Assembly: GCF_016086655.4 (NCBI RefSeq)
Contig: NC_052136.2
Span: forward strand, 9,796,001 to 9,860,000
DNA: 64,000 bases
Direction of reading: 5' to 3'
DNA from: Lepeophtheirus salmonis
Taxonomy: Eukaryota; Arthropoda; Copepoda; Siphonostomatoida; Caligidae
In this document: positions 24,166 through 35,079 of the stretch, in pieces
How positions within the stretch are numbered: position 1 is the stretch's first letter
How the letters are laid out: the number at the start of each line of letters is the position of its first letter
Position numbers and translations under genes: made by a program
Notes under the pieces: model-generated
What the model saw: only the letters and a program-made list of their open reading frames with translations
Database searches by the model: none
What the model was told of the DNA's origin: nothing

Positions 24166-24647
24166 ATAAATTTTGTCTTAAAATGCCATCTACTTTTACT
24201 TAAACTTATATTTTAGTTATAACTATTGACGTAATTTATTAGCAAGTATAAAATTAAAAAAATACCCATTGCTTAAAAAATGAGCGTACAGTGTCACTGT
24301 TATTAAAATCATAAAAGGATGACGTCAAAAGTAATTCAATTTGAACTCCAATTTTCTAAGCAATGCCATCCCTATTCAATTGTAATATTAAAGCATAGGG
24401 AAGCAAAATGTTTCGATTAATACCAATTTTTTATATCCTTTTATTCCTTTCGAAATTTCAATTCTTTCAACCCTGAAGTTACCATTCCTAATTAATATGT
24501 AAAACTAAAATATTACTATGTAATTAGTTATATGTTTAATTGATATTATTATCAATTATTTATTATAAAAATATAACTTTGTCACAAATATTACGCAATA
24601 TAGTCAGGTGCTTTTTTTTCTTGAACGTACTTCATTTTTAGATTCAT

Positions 24648-25284
24648 TCTAAAATGATTTGAAATCTATGTTAATAAAAGAGAACACATCATATTTAGGT
24701 GACAAAACGATAAAAAAAAGTAAATAAAGTCCTTAAGTTGTCTGCAAAATACTTACGCCGTGCGGGCATTATTGTGAGCCTCCGTGTAGAACGTACGCCC
24801 AAGAACGAAAATAACTCCATCGGTAATGATGTTAGAATCTTACCAAATCTGGTGTCATTATAGAACTTTAAATTGGTGCAGTTTATCCAAAATAGGATAA
24901 TTGGAACCGGATTTATTCGAAAAAAAACCTTACATTTTTAAAACCTTTACTTTTTGGGTAAGTGAAATGTGGCCTTCTAATTCGCCGGATCGGAACTTCT
25001 TGGACTACTATGTGTGGGGTATCTTTGCAAATGAATCCCATACACATGGAAATAACACTTTTGACTCTATGTAGGCTTACATTATGGAGGCGGTGGCCAA
25101 ACATGGACGAGGAGTTCCTCATCAAGGACTGTACAAGGTCAGAGGTTGTTGTTGAAGATGGAGGTAGTTAGTTTGAGTGATTGACTTCACTATGGATCTC
25201 TGCATGTAAAAACAAAAGATTGTTCAATTGCTGAATTAATTTTGGCAAATTCATTTTTCTAGATTTAAAACTCACATTTTATAC
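24648..25284 (+). mobile_element. internally deleted mariner, copy B
   Basis: The left end CTAAAATGATTTGAAATCTA is mirrored at 25261-25284 (reverse complement AAAATGTGAGTTTTAAATCT), comparable to the TIRs of copy A. The size (about 640 bp) and internal organisation match copy A at 21777-22430, only 2.2 kb away and in the same orientation. Confidence 0.65.
24745..25180 (+). pseudogene. mariner transposase pseudogene, same N-C junction type as copy A
   Basis: A short N-terminal piece (RRAGIIVSLRVERTPKNENN, about 24755-24820) is followed by decayed sequence. After a GGGTAAGTGAAATGTGGCC stretch comes MWPSNSPDRNFLDYYVWGIF (about 24967-25026), with the third Asp kept in LDYY. Then FDSM, AYIMEAVANMDEEFLIKDC and a tail VVVEDGGS ending near 25170, with TGA at 25178. 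The first two catalytic regions are absent. The tail is one of the best preserved in the window. Confidence 0.8.
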
Positions 25285-25860
25285 TTTTAGTCTCCGGGTC
25301 GGATTGTCACACATATACATTCTCCAGCTCAATAAAAAATTAGCTCGTTCAACACTTATTATTTAAGTTTTTTTTCATTTGTTAATTAATTTTGGAGAAT
25401 AAATTGTAGTATACATTATCCTTAAATTTTCCGGAATTAAAATCCCCACCCCGTACTGTCCCATGGGTTTTGAAGATTTTCTTTGGGAGGTATAGTATTT
25501 ATATTTTTTATTTTGATGATATATAAAATAATTAATTTAATTGGGTTCAAAGTTGAACGTCTAATACGTAGGCAATTGACTTGTATAAAAAAGTATGGCC
25601 AAAAGAAGGACGAATAACAGTTGAAAAATGAAAAAATAATCAACAGACTTATATTATATTTGGAAGAATAATGAATCCAAATTTTTATATGGATTGATTA
25701 GAGTTTGTTATTAATACAATATGGATACAAATTTCAATGCAGTTGAAAATATTATCATGATATATAAATATTATTCTTGCTAGCTGCATTTATTTATTAA
25801 AAAGCAATACGGCATTTTGCTGCTATATATATAAATTACCTAATGATGTATCCTTTAGTG
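25285..25860. other. AT-rich non-coding stretch
   Basis: Nothing recognised. Confidence 0.45.
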
Positions 25861-26770
25861 CAGTGTTTCCCAATATTTTTTTAGTTCGATCCTTAAAATA
25901 TGTGGCTAGACAATGTGCCACCCCTACATCTCTCATTCAAAGATGAATATCAAATTTGGAGTGCTTTTTATGCAAATAAATAACTATTTGACTATATTTA
26001 TCAAAAATATAGATTTCAATTCCACGTTTATCGAAAAATATAAGAAATATATCGACGAAATAATTGAATTGAATATATTGTAAATATAGAATCAGTGATA
26101 TATGAAATACTTGGAATCATTTATATCCTATCAATTCTCTTTTTGCGTTAAATAAATTCAAAATTAAGAGTAATAAACAAATAACATTAAGGACTGTCAA
26201 TTTGAATAGGTTTATAAACAAATCAAAGTCTTAATATGACGGATAACTGTGCATTGAGCAAATCAGGTATATTTTACATTTAATTTTGGACAAAAAAACT
26301 CGAAGATCATCTTCCACATTAAGCTGCGATCTGTTTTTATTTTTGATATAAGATAATACGGAAAAGGTTTTGTCACATAAATAAGTTGAAGTTGAGCCAA
26401 ATGGTGTAAGTAATCTAAATCTGCTTTAACCAAGAGTGGTTACTCATTCATCATACAAATACAGAATTTGTCAAGTGTTCATGTATACGAAATCAAAATC
26501 TATATTGAGTATTTGGCTACATGAAAGTTTGATAATCACATCTTCCATGTAGGATGACAGATGATTATCTATAGTGGTATATGGGGTGTGTCAATGGGAA
26601 TTACTTTTTTAAATGATCTAGAAGAGACTTATAAAAAAATATGTACATTTATCATTATTTAAGTTTTGATGCCACTCAAAGTAATATCAAAATTAAATAT
26701 ATTTAATTTCTTAGAAATTATACATCAACCCCTTTGTTGTGTCCATTCAGCCCCACTTTGGGAATCATTG
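25861..26770 (-). mobile_element. internally deleted hAT element, copy 2
   Basis: The left end CAGTGTTTCCCAA and the right end TTGGGAATCATTG (reverse complement CAATGATTCCCAA) match at 11 of 13 positions. Flanking octamers CTTTAGTG and CTTCAGTA agree at 6 of 8, consistent with an aged hAT target duplication. Minus-strand coding covers only the hATC tail: TYLCDKTFSVLSYIKNKNRS (about 26340-26400), then VEDDLRVFLSKIK. Structure and junction parallel the copy at 18391-19358, so both probably descend from one deletion derivative. Confidence 0.8.
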
Positions 26771-27420
26771 CTTCAGTATAATGATAATTTTTATAATATT
26801 AATATATGAGCGTATGCCAATGATAAGATATATAACAAAAATTTTAAAGTTTCGAAGAAAAATATGTTTAGGTGTTTTATAAGTTAAAATTCGTATATCT
26901 TTGGGATGGGTAGAAACTTTACGCTCAAATTTGTGCTCAGATATTTATAAGATATATTTATGATCAAAATTTGGAGTTAACTTCAACAAATTTTTGGCAC
27001 ACATTTGGTTGAATACAAAGAATTAATTCCCATCTCTTTGTGTCGTTTAATAAAAAAATAATCTTCAAATCACTTTTAGAGAAAAAAAATGCTAAAAGTT
27101 TACCATAAAATGTAGAATATTATTTAGAATATAGTTTAAGCAATAATTTATCCACAGGGTCGGCTTTACCAGCAAGGAGTTGTAGTAAAAATATTGTGCA
27201 AATCACTTACAAGGTCATGAATATGATTTTTCTATGAGAAGATGGAGTTGAAAGTCTGATTAGTTCATAACTTTTTTATTCCTAGTATATTTTTTTAATG
27301 CTTCTGAAATTTGTGAGACAGAGTTAAACTAATTAAGTATAATTAATCAAATTATTATTTCAATTATTCCATCTGACCTAAGAATTAAAATCCATAAACA
27401 TAATTTACATTTCTGTCTCT
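26771..27420. other. AT-rich non-coding stretch
   Basis: No frame or repeat recognised up to the candidate exon. Confidence 0.45.
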
Positions 27421-27422
27421 AG

Positions 27423-27511
27423 GAGTACCACACTTCCAATCTACATACATTGAGTTCAACAAAATAGTTTCGCCATTGCCCGTTATTCACAGAGCTACAG
27501 AGCTAGAGTTG
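27423..27511 (+). CDS. candidate internal exon, unidentified
   Basis: An 89-bp GC-richer segment lies between TTTCTGTCTCTAG (acceptor-like, pyrimidine-rich) and G/GTAAGG (donor-like). One frame is open throughout (phase 2 in, 0 out), encoding VPHFQSTYIEFNKIVSPLPV and then IHRATELEL. The protein is not recognised. The evidence is only splice consensus, open frame and base composition, so a chance occurrence or a transposon piece is possible. Confidence 0.25.
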
Positions 27512-27519
27512 GTAAGGGG

Positions 27520-30500
27520 ATAATGTTTTATCGAGGTAATATTTTTTATTTATTTCATGATATATTTTGGATTACTTTTTTATTGTAATACAAAATTCGA
27601 CATTTTTAATATTAATATTTTGCTACATTTTTCTAACATAAATGTCATAGTTCTTATGGATTTTTTGTCAAAACAGTAAAAATTGACAATAATGCAAATT
27701 TATCCAGTTAAAAACAAAAACCATTTCATTTACCCTATTTTTTATAGAAAAGCACAGGGTAAGAGGCAAAAAATATTCATTTTTCTTCCCCTAAAATTGA
27801 CACAACCTTTTCAAGGATGAGAAAGAACAGACCAATTTAATTTTCTTTCTACCGATCTATACTTTCATTAAACAAATATTGATTTACAATACATTGCATT
27901 TATTCCAGATGATTAAATTTTTTTGCAAATATCATTGAGGCTATAATAATATTTTATTTATATATAAATGTTAATATAATCTAAAAAAACTTTTTAATAA
28001 AAGAAAAGTTTCCAACAAAAGAGATACGTATAATGAGATATCGACTTATTTGATAGGTTTTGTAAATATAATTTTAAATACACTTAGTAAAAAAACAACA
28101 AAAAACACACTCACACACACATCAATTTTAAATTCCTTATAATTTAAAAAAACAGCAACTATGGGATGGGATGAGGAATATTACATAGTCATAAAAGTAA
28201 TTTAATAGAGAGAAAGATTTTATGAGTTAGAATTAGAGCTTGAAGAAGCAGAGCCGAATCCCCACTTATTTTTTATTCATAAAATATAATATGAACAATA
28301 TAGTACATTAGAGTGGGTAGAAAATTCATGATGAGGAGTTTGTATTACCAAGTAAGACTATTCCATGACAAATTTCAAAACAATGGGACGAAAATTGTTG
28401 GAGGTTCCCAAATTTAATAGAAACTTTATCCTTACTTATTTTGTGGATTTTTAATTTATGATGATAAATTTAATTCTAGAAAAATTTGGCTGATATATTT
28501 ATTCTATTATAGTAAAATGGTTCATGCTTGTTTCTTATAAGACCAAATTTTTTGGTGTCACTAATTAAATTTTGTATTTTCTGTAAAATCCTGTGTTATT
28601 TTTACCACATGTATCATGAACAAAAACAATCACAATTACATTTCCATTTTTTTACCATAAAAATTATCAATCATCTTAAAAAAAAATTATTATATGAAAA
28701 AAAAAAAAAATGAAAAACTTATACAGGGCTCGAAACGGAAATTTTCCCGTATTTAAAAAAATAAAATAAAATCCATATTTTGCATATTTTTATTTCAAAT
28801 AAAAAACAAGATGAGAGTTATTGGTCCCAAGTCAGGCAAATAATTTTTTTTGGACACATGGCAGGGTTAAAAGTCCTGTTGCCACACTCAGGGGCGGCCC
28901 AGTTGCGTTAAAGATGTCAGGGTTGCCAATTTATCATTGGTTATTAATTAAATACAAAACTACTGCCCGTCTCTGTTCTACCTCTGTGAACTGAATGTCT
29001 GACAGCTCCGAGTATAGCTCTTCTGTTGTGACGAAATCAGACTGAATGCATGTGTTTTGTTGGTATATTATGCGAGATTAAAAATAAATAAATAAATGGA
29101 ATGACTACAACATTTGATTCCAGGGAGACCCAAAGAGAGTCCTGTTTTCATATTCCATCCGGTATATTTCGAATAACCTATAAAACAAACCCATGTCCTC
29201 ATATTTTACACATATCATTTTTTCCTCCTACCTCGATTTTGAAATTGTATCAAGTTGATCAAACTCCCTCAAACCGACACACCCTAAAATGTACATTCAC
29301 TCGTAATAACAGAAATAAATGAAATTAAAAAAAGAAAAGAAATAAGAACAACCAATAAATATATACGTCTGTTTTTTTTTACATGTTTTACAACTATAAA
29401 AAACTAATGATATAAAAATGATGTTTGCAATATATCATTTATATCCAAATGATGAGATAAAATCACGAATTTTTTTATGGCATAAATATATATAGAGCTA
29501 ATGAAATTTCCCTTCTCATAAAATAATTGAATAGATAAGCATATCTCTTTATCAGTTTTTCTATTGTTGGAAGTTTTGCCTACTTCTCATTTGTGCTGTC
29601 ACGATGACAATTTTTTCATACGTGCAAAAATATAATTATCAGCAGTTTTCGATACTTTTTTCGACTGAAGATGTAAAATTTGCATGCACTTGTTCGGGCA
29701 TCTACAGGGTTTTTGTTTAGGGCACAGGCTGGCTCAATAACTTAATTAATTTTATGAATGGAAAATTTCTATTTTCTTTTTTAAAGGAAATTTTTGGTTC
29801 AAATAATAGAACTGGATAAGAAATTGGAGGGGTTACGTCATCAGTGGACCAATTCTTACCTCAATGAATAGTAGATAAAGAGAGAACTATTAAAAAAATA
29901 GCAATACATGGAAGGTAGGTAGGACCGAGGGATATTTTTTTAATATTATAAAAGGATTGGAAAATTGACGGATTCGGAGAATAACAGTCCTTGAACTACA
30001 AAAAAAAAAAAAAATCAATAGTATCTACAAACGACACACAAGAATCTCTGGGCAAAAATAATTCTGTCAAAGAACTATTGCATGCTATCAATAGATTGGA
30101 CATTTCTATGTATTTAGAGGACACTAACAAATACTTTAACCTTCAGAAACATTTATAGAAAAACTCTGCAAGAGAAAATTGTTTTTTCCCTGGATTATGA
30201 CGTAGTGGAAATTGTTATTCATAAGGTTGATATCCCCGTGTATCACCTTTATTATATCAGTTCTGAAATTGGCTTTGATAAACTTCAAATCTTATTTTTT
30301 TAATACAAAAATAAGATTTTCATACATTTCCATTGATTTTTAAAAGGTATTGTTCAAGTTCGTTTAATAATAAGGTAAATCTGGTTGGATGTAAACTATT
30401 TTTTTTAATTCGATCAAGTGGATGAAATTCGATCCTTGAGTACTATTTTTATAGTAGAATGTTTATGTATGTAGGGTACAAGTAATTCTTCTGGGGTTTC

Positions 30501-30750
30501 TTATTATAAATATTTACTATTTCTGTATACTTTGAATCATAGAAAAAAACATATTATAAAAAAAAACAACACATTTTTGGTCTTTTGTTTTTTAAAAGGA
30601 AAGGGAAGATCATTACACAAATTTTTCTTTGTAAAACCAAACACCATTGTAGAGATATTTTTTATATAACCCCTATAATTTTTGCCCTTTCACACGTATG
30701 AATAAAGTACACGAAATCATAAAAATAAGTTCTGCATTCAAAATCGTATT
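27520..30750. other. long AT-rich non-coding stretch
   Basis: No gene recognised. A GC-richer patch at 28840-29060 contains CTCAGGGGCGGCCCAGTTGC and may be the end of a decayed transposon. An A-tract occurs near 30000. Short plus-strand frames at 28528-28713 and 29101-29322 resemble no family. Confidence 0.4.
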
Positions 30751-30756
30751 TATGTT

Positions 30757-31282
30757 ATAGGGGAAAAAATTGTTGTCACAATTTGTATTTTTGGTTCAAT
30801 CACTCAAAGCTGGTTTGATTGAATTACATTACAACATAACCAGCATATGTTAAGTATTGGTTGAATATATTTAAAATTTATAGCGGTAAATAGTATTGTA
30901 CAATTTGCATTTCAAAACGACTTGCCAGGAATGTTTGAAACAGTTTAAAAATCGAGTTATAAAAAAAGTTAAGAAAATTAAACTTACAAATATTTTCTGA
31001 TAAATAAATAACTAAACAGGTGTTGGATTTTTTACTTTCAATGTATTTCAAATGATTAATACATAATACAATTTATATTATTGCTCAGTATTAAAAATTG
31101 AATAAATTCATTTCAATTCATTGTCGGGGTGCACGCTCATTCACAGTTTTTTACGACACCCTGACCTAGCCATTTATAGTTGTAAACTCATTTTGTATTA
31201 TAATCAGCTCTAAATATATGAAATAATAATAATAAAAAAAATTACAATACGGAGATAATTGTTACAACTGACCCCTGCGTAT
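30757..31282 (+). repeat. MITE-like dispersed repeat, copy 2, with weak TIRs
   Basis: The left end ATAGGGGAAAAAATTGTTGT pairs with the right end, whose reverse complement is ATACGCAGGGGTCAGTTGTA followed by ACAATT. Internally, TTTGCATTTC, GTTTGAAACAGTTTAAAAAT and GAGTTATAA parallel the block at 12970-13035. No coding frame. Confidence 0.4.
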
Positions 31283-32080
31283 CAAACCTGACAATATCTC
31301 AAAGTAATCCTAACTAATTCAATTTGAATTATATCAACAAATCGCGAAAGAATTTATAATTCAATGACAAATTAGTTACATCAAAAACAATGTAAAACGT
31401 TATACATAATTACAAAAATATTGCTTTTTTCCAAAAAGTTACTTTTCTAAGAATATATTGGTAAAAAAAAAAAGATTTTAAATTCAATATTGGATTAAAG
31501 TAGTAGTAATTAAGAATCTGCAAATAGTTCTTCTAACTAATATCAGATAATTTCTTCAGTATTATCGATATACTTTTGAACGTTATTCTATTATAACTGT
31601 ATATATATGTCGCGTGAATACTAAACAAGCTAGATTGATTTTCCCAAAATTAAGTGTGCAATACAATTGCATTCTTCGACAAATTATAGTGAATTTTTAT
31701 TCACAAATTATTATAATTAATTCTATGGAGGCGTTGCAAATTGTGTTTAAAGTAGGCAAAGTTGATGGTCATCATAAAATAATTGTAAATTGATATATTT
31801 GGTTTAAAAGGCCATGTCGGCGCCAATATTAGATTTTTAATTCAAATAAAGATTTTAAACTATATGTCAAATTCTTGTATACATCCCAATTTCAGAATAT
31901 TCTTGAAGGCAATTTCCTCAGAAAAAGAAAATCATATGACATAATTCCTTTGCTCAAATCACTAAATATTTTGTGTTATGTCAAAAACAGTTTTAAAATT
32001 AATATATCATAGGGTTCTGATGCTTTAGGAGGAAAAATGTTTACCCTCCTCCCAATGTTTTTGTTCCGTTTCTCTTAAAG
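31283..32080. other. AT-rich non-coding stretch
   Basis: Nothing recognised. Confidence 0.45.
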
Positions 32081-32084
32081 TTTG

Positions 32085-32590
32085 GATTTTAGATGGAGAA
32101 GTATGGAAAATTATCTCTTGCTATAACACGTGGTAGAATTGAAATTATCCCTAAAAAAGGAGACGGTACTCAATTTGGTCATTAGAGGCCAATAACAGTC
32201 TTGAACAAAAACATAAATAGCAGGAGTAATTTCAAAACAAATGGAGCCTATCCTCAACCAATAGATAGGGAACCATCAAAAATGATTTCTAAGAAATAGG
32301 AAAATAACTGATAAATCTAGAAATATTAGTAAGTTTGTTGATTCTTTAAAGGAGAATAAAACAATTGGGACAATCATAGCGGTGGATTTTCACAAGGCAT
32401 TTCATTCCATTAAGCACATCCATATCCTTCAGACTATTGAAAAGCTATTGCCTAAGTGTTTGTTCAATCCTATAAGGACTTTCCTCTATAATTGATCATC
32501 TATACTCGAGATCAGTGCTTGTGTAAATGAGCCTATTCCTCTACAAAGATTTTAATTCACAAAAGCCCTCATTTGGTTTAGACTTTCAAA
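32085..32590 (+). pseudogene. non-LTR (LINE) reverse transcriptase fragment
   Basis: Frame pieces in order: LSLAITRGRIEIIPKKGDG (about 32118-32172), RPITVLNKNI (about 32185-32215), SLKENKTIGTIIAVDFHKAF (about 32340-32402) with HSIKHIHILQTIEKLLPKCL, and INPI-like text to about 32540. The order I(I)PKKGD, RPIxxLN, then xxAxDFxKAFDSIxH is the classic finger-to-palm sequence of LINE reverse transcriptases; here DFHKAFHSI supplies the first catalytic Asp region. The YADD region and endonuclease are absent. A 5'- and 3'-truncated, stop-ridden relic whose clade (L1-like or Rex/CR1-like) I cannot decide. Confidence 0.75.
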
Positions 32591-32594
32591 AAAA

Positions 32595-33510
32595 AAAAAA
32601 GGATCCCCGGAAATTACAAAGGCGTTGAAATTAGCATTATTGAACTCCAAAGCACATATTGCTTTAAAAAAAAAAGAATAATTAATCCTTAGCTACTGAA
32701 AAAATGACAATTCTTATCATCTCACCTATTGCAGTGCTTTGATGGTACGGAGACCTCTGAATCTGGATGGATATATGAAGACGATGTTATTAAGTATTAC
32801 CCATCGATATCGGCAATATATACTAAAGTAATCATAACGTGGGACAATGTTGTAAACACATCGTTATAAGCCAAATTTTCAATCTACAATATTAATTTTA
32901 TAAAAATCCTGTATCTCGATTTAACTCAATAGTTTTAAAGGAATAACATTAAAAAATTATTTTTTTGACATTTTACAGATTTTCAAGTCAAAATGCGTCA
33001 TTGAAGGACCTTTTTCAATGGACATTCAAAGGTTACTTTCTTGTTTAAACGAATACAATACAAAATAGAAAATATCCTTCAATACCAAATTAAGATTTTC
33101 TTCTTGTTTTGATTTTTGTTCAAGATCTTTTTATGTTGAAGCACGAGATAAATTCGAGACAGTTTTAGACATACATATATAATAATAATTCACATATTAA
33201 AGTATGCACATTGTACATATCTTTATTGCAAATCTATGAATATATGCAATAGAATATAAATGTTCCGAGAATACTTGCAAGCATACAAATATATAAAGAC
33301 AATAACTTCAAATTATACGCCTATTTGAAATGCTGTCAACGGAAATATCCATATTTATAATTTAATTAGTTATTTTTTAATATTATTTTAACAATTATAT
33401 AATATATATATTTTTAAAAAGCTATAAAAATTGAATATGAAAATTATAAAGTTACTTCCCTTCAAATCTTAAATTCTTAAATAAATCCATCTGATAGGCA
33501 ATTATAAAAG
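32595..33510. other. AT-rich non-coding stretch
   Basis: Nothing recognised. Confidence 0.45.
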
Positions 33511-33522
33511 TTAGAGACATCT

Positions 33523-33548
33523 GGCGTCTGTGGTATACCACAGATGCC
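33523..33548. repeat. 26-bp near-perfect palindrome
   Basis: GGCGTCTGTGGTA followed by TACCACAGATGCC forms a palindrome with one mismatched pair (G/T) and no loop. No adjacent gene. Possible protein-binding site or chance. Confidence 0.85.
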
Positions 33549-33549
33549 T

Positions 33550-34290
33550 ATAGAGCATTTTCATAGACGTTAGAATGGTTAATGTCGGCCATTTTAGTAT
33601 CTTAAACAAAAAAGTTTTATAATAATAAAACCCCTTCATTTATTAATATATTAAGAAAAAAGTGAACTGTTGCTGTGTGTTTAGATGATCAATAAAATGA
33701 CATTAACACTACCAAAAATATATTACTCCAATGCTTAGTTTTTTTAATACACATTGGCTGAAAATTCCGAGGATGAATATAGAAAACATGTTGTTTTTTC
33801 ATCCAAAATTTGGTTTTCTAAAAATTATTGTATTTTTTAGCTCCTATAACCCTTTTCAAGCCATTTCTTATCTTGGACAGTATTTTTCCCCTTAAAAAGC
33901 CGTGTAAAGTTAAAGTAACAAATTTGTTTTTGATCCATTGTTTTGGAAATAACAAAAATTGCGTAAAGGGCAGGCAAAAAGCTCACAAAATAAGAAAAAA
34001 TTGTCATGAAATTTTGACATCTGTCTTTTGAAGGTCTGTACTATCTAAAAATGAGAAAATAAATAAATAAATGACAATTTATGTGTAAAGCCTGGGACTT
34101 TTCCACCCATGTGTTATATCTGCATTAAAAATATATTATTACATCATTATACAATCTTATTTTCATAGCATAGATACAAATAAACTATTTTAAAAATTTT
34201 TATGATTGTTTGACCCATAATTTTTTAATCGCACGTCAATGATGGACATCAGAAAAATAAACAAACACCATATCTTACAGTTTTTTTTAT
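33550..34290. other. AT-rich non-coding stretch
   Basis: A 67-codon frame at 33828-34031 is not recognisable. Nothing else seen. Confidence 0.4.
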
Positions 34291-34545
34291 ATTGGCAGAA
34301 ATGCAAGCCAGGCGGATGAAAATATGTCTAACGTTTATGGTCTTGATATTTTAATATGCAATTACGTTCAATTTAGGTTTCGTGGATTCGGTTTCAGTAA
34401 TTTTGATGTCAAAGATGCACAACGGTTTGGAACACAAATTGCCGAAAGTGTGGATAAAATAATTGTAATTGTGAAGTCTGACCGTCATGTAAGCACTGTT
34501 TTGATTACCAAAGAGAGAAACATTCATGAAGAAAAAAGATTTATA
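34291..34545 (+). pseudogene. mariner N-terminal fragment, DNA-binding domain only
   Basis: From about 34297 the frame reads RNASQADENMSNVYGLDIL, a mariner first helix-turn-helix (family form KNASQAAxxICxVYGxD). It continues RFRGFGFSNFDVKDAQRFGT (family form RFRSGNFDVKDAPRSGRP), then ESVDKIIVIVKSDRHVSTVL, the start of the second helix-turn-helix. Similarity stops near 34530, and the open frame runs on to 34623 in unrelated AT-rich DNA. The GRP linker motif is degraded. This lineage (Hsmar1/cecropia-like wording) differs from the SPDLNPLDY-type mariners elsewhere in the window. No catalytic domain follows. Confidence 0.8.
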
Positions 34546-34623
34546 AAAGTTAAAGATTTCGTATTAGTAAATCTTATATTAAGACATTTTTTCTGCACAC
34601 TATCTCATTTTTCTTATCCCTAA

Positions 34624-34860
34624 TCGATATAAAAAATAATTAATTGTACAAAACAACTAAATAAAATCCGTCAACATACAAAAAAAAAAAAAAAAAAAAA
34701 AAAATCAATACATTGAACTTTAATATCACTGTTTATCATTGACCCCAAGTAGTATTAAATAAAAGCGTTTAGGCTTTTATGAAATTCTTAAAGTCATTTG
34801 GTAAAGATTCATGAGGGTTTTAAATAAACTATTTGATATTTTTTTTTTTTCAAAATCCAC
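34624..34860. other. AT-rich stretch with A-tract
   Basis: Contains an A-tract of about 24 at 34680-34704 and otherwise nothing recognised. Confidence 0.6.
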
Positions 34861-34914
34861 AATTATTAAGACTAAAAATTAAACTTTTTTGGAGAAAAAC
34901 TTCAAAAATCCACT

Positions 34915-35050
34915 GCTTTTTATAAAAAAGAAAAATTTTGGGAATTTTTTTTTATAAAATACCCACCTATTTTCAAAAAAAAAAGAAAAATTTTGGGAAA
35001 TTTTTTTTATAAAATACCCACCTATTTTCAAAAAAAAAAAAGAAAAAAAT
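34915..35050. repeat. tandem repeat, about 53-bp unit
   Basis: A unit with AAGAAAAATTTTGGGAA, TTTTATAAAATACCCACC and TATTTTC is present twice, with a third partial start. A minus-strand 62-codon frame across it is repeat-driven (FFIKK/FFFENRW blocks) and is not a gene. Confidence 0.85.
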
Positions 35051-35079
35051 ACTTTTTTTTTTTTCATAACTTTGAAAAG

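Noticed and set aside
28840..29060. CTCAGGGGCGGCCCAGTTGC region as a transposon end
   Set aside because: Only one end seen, with no inverted partner or coding remnant. Left as unclassified.
34879..35067. 62-codon minus-strand open frame
   Set aside because: Produced by a tandem repeat unit read in phase.
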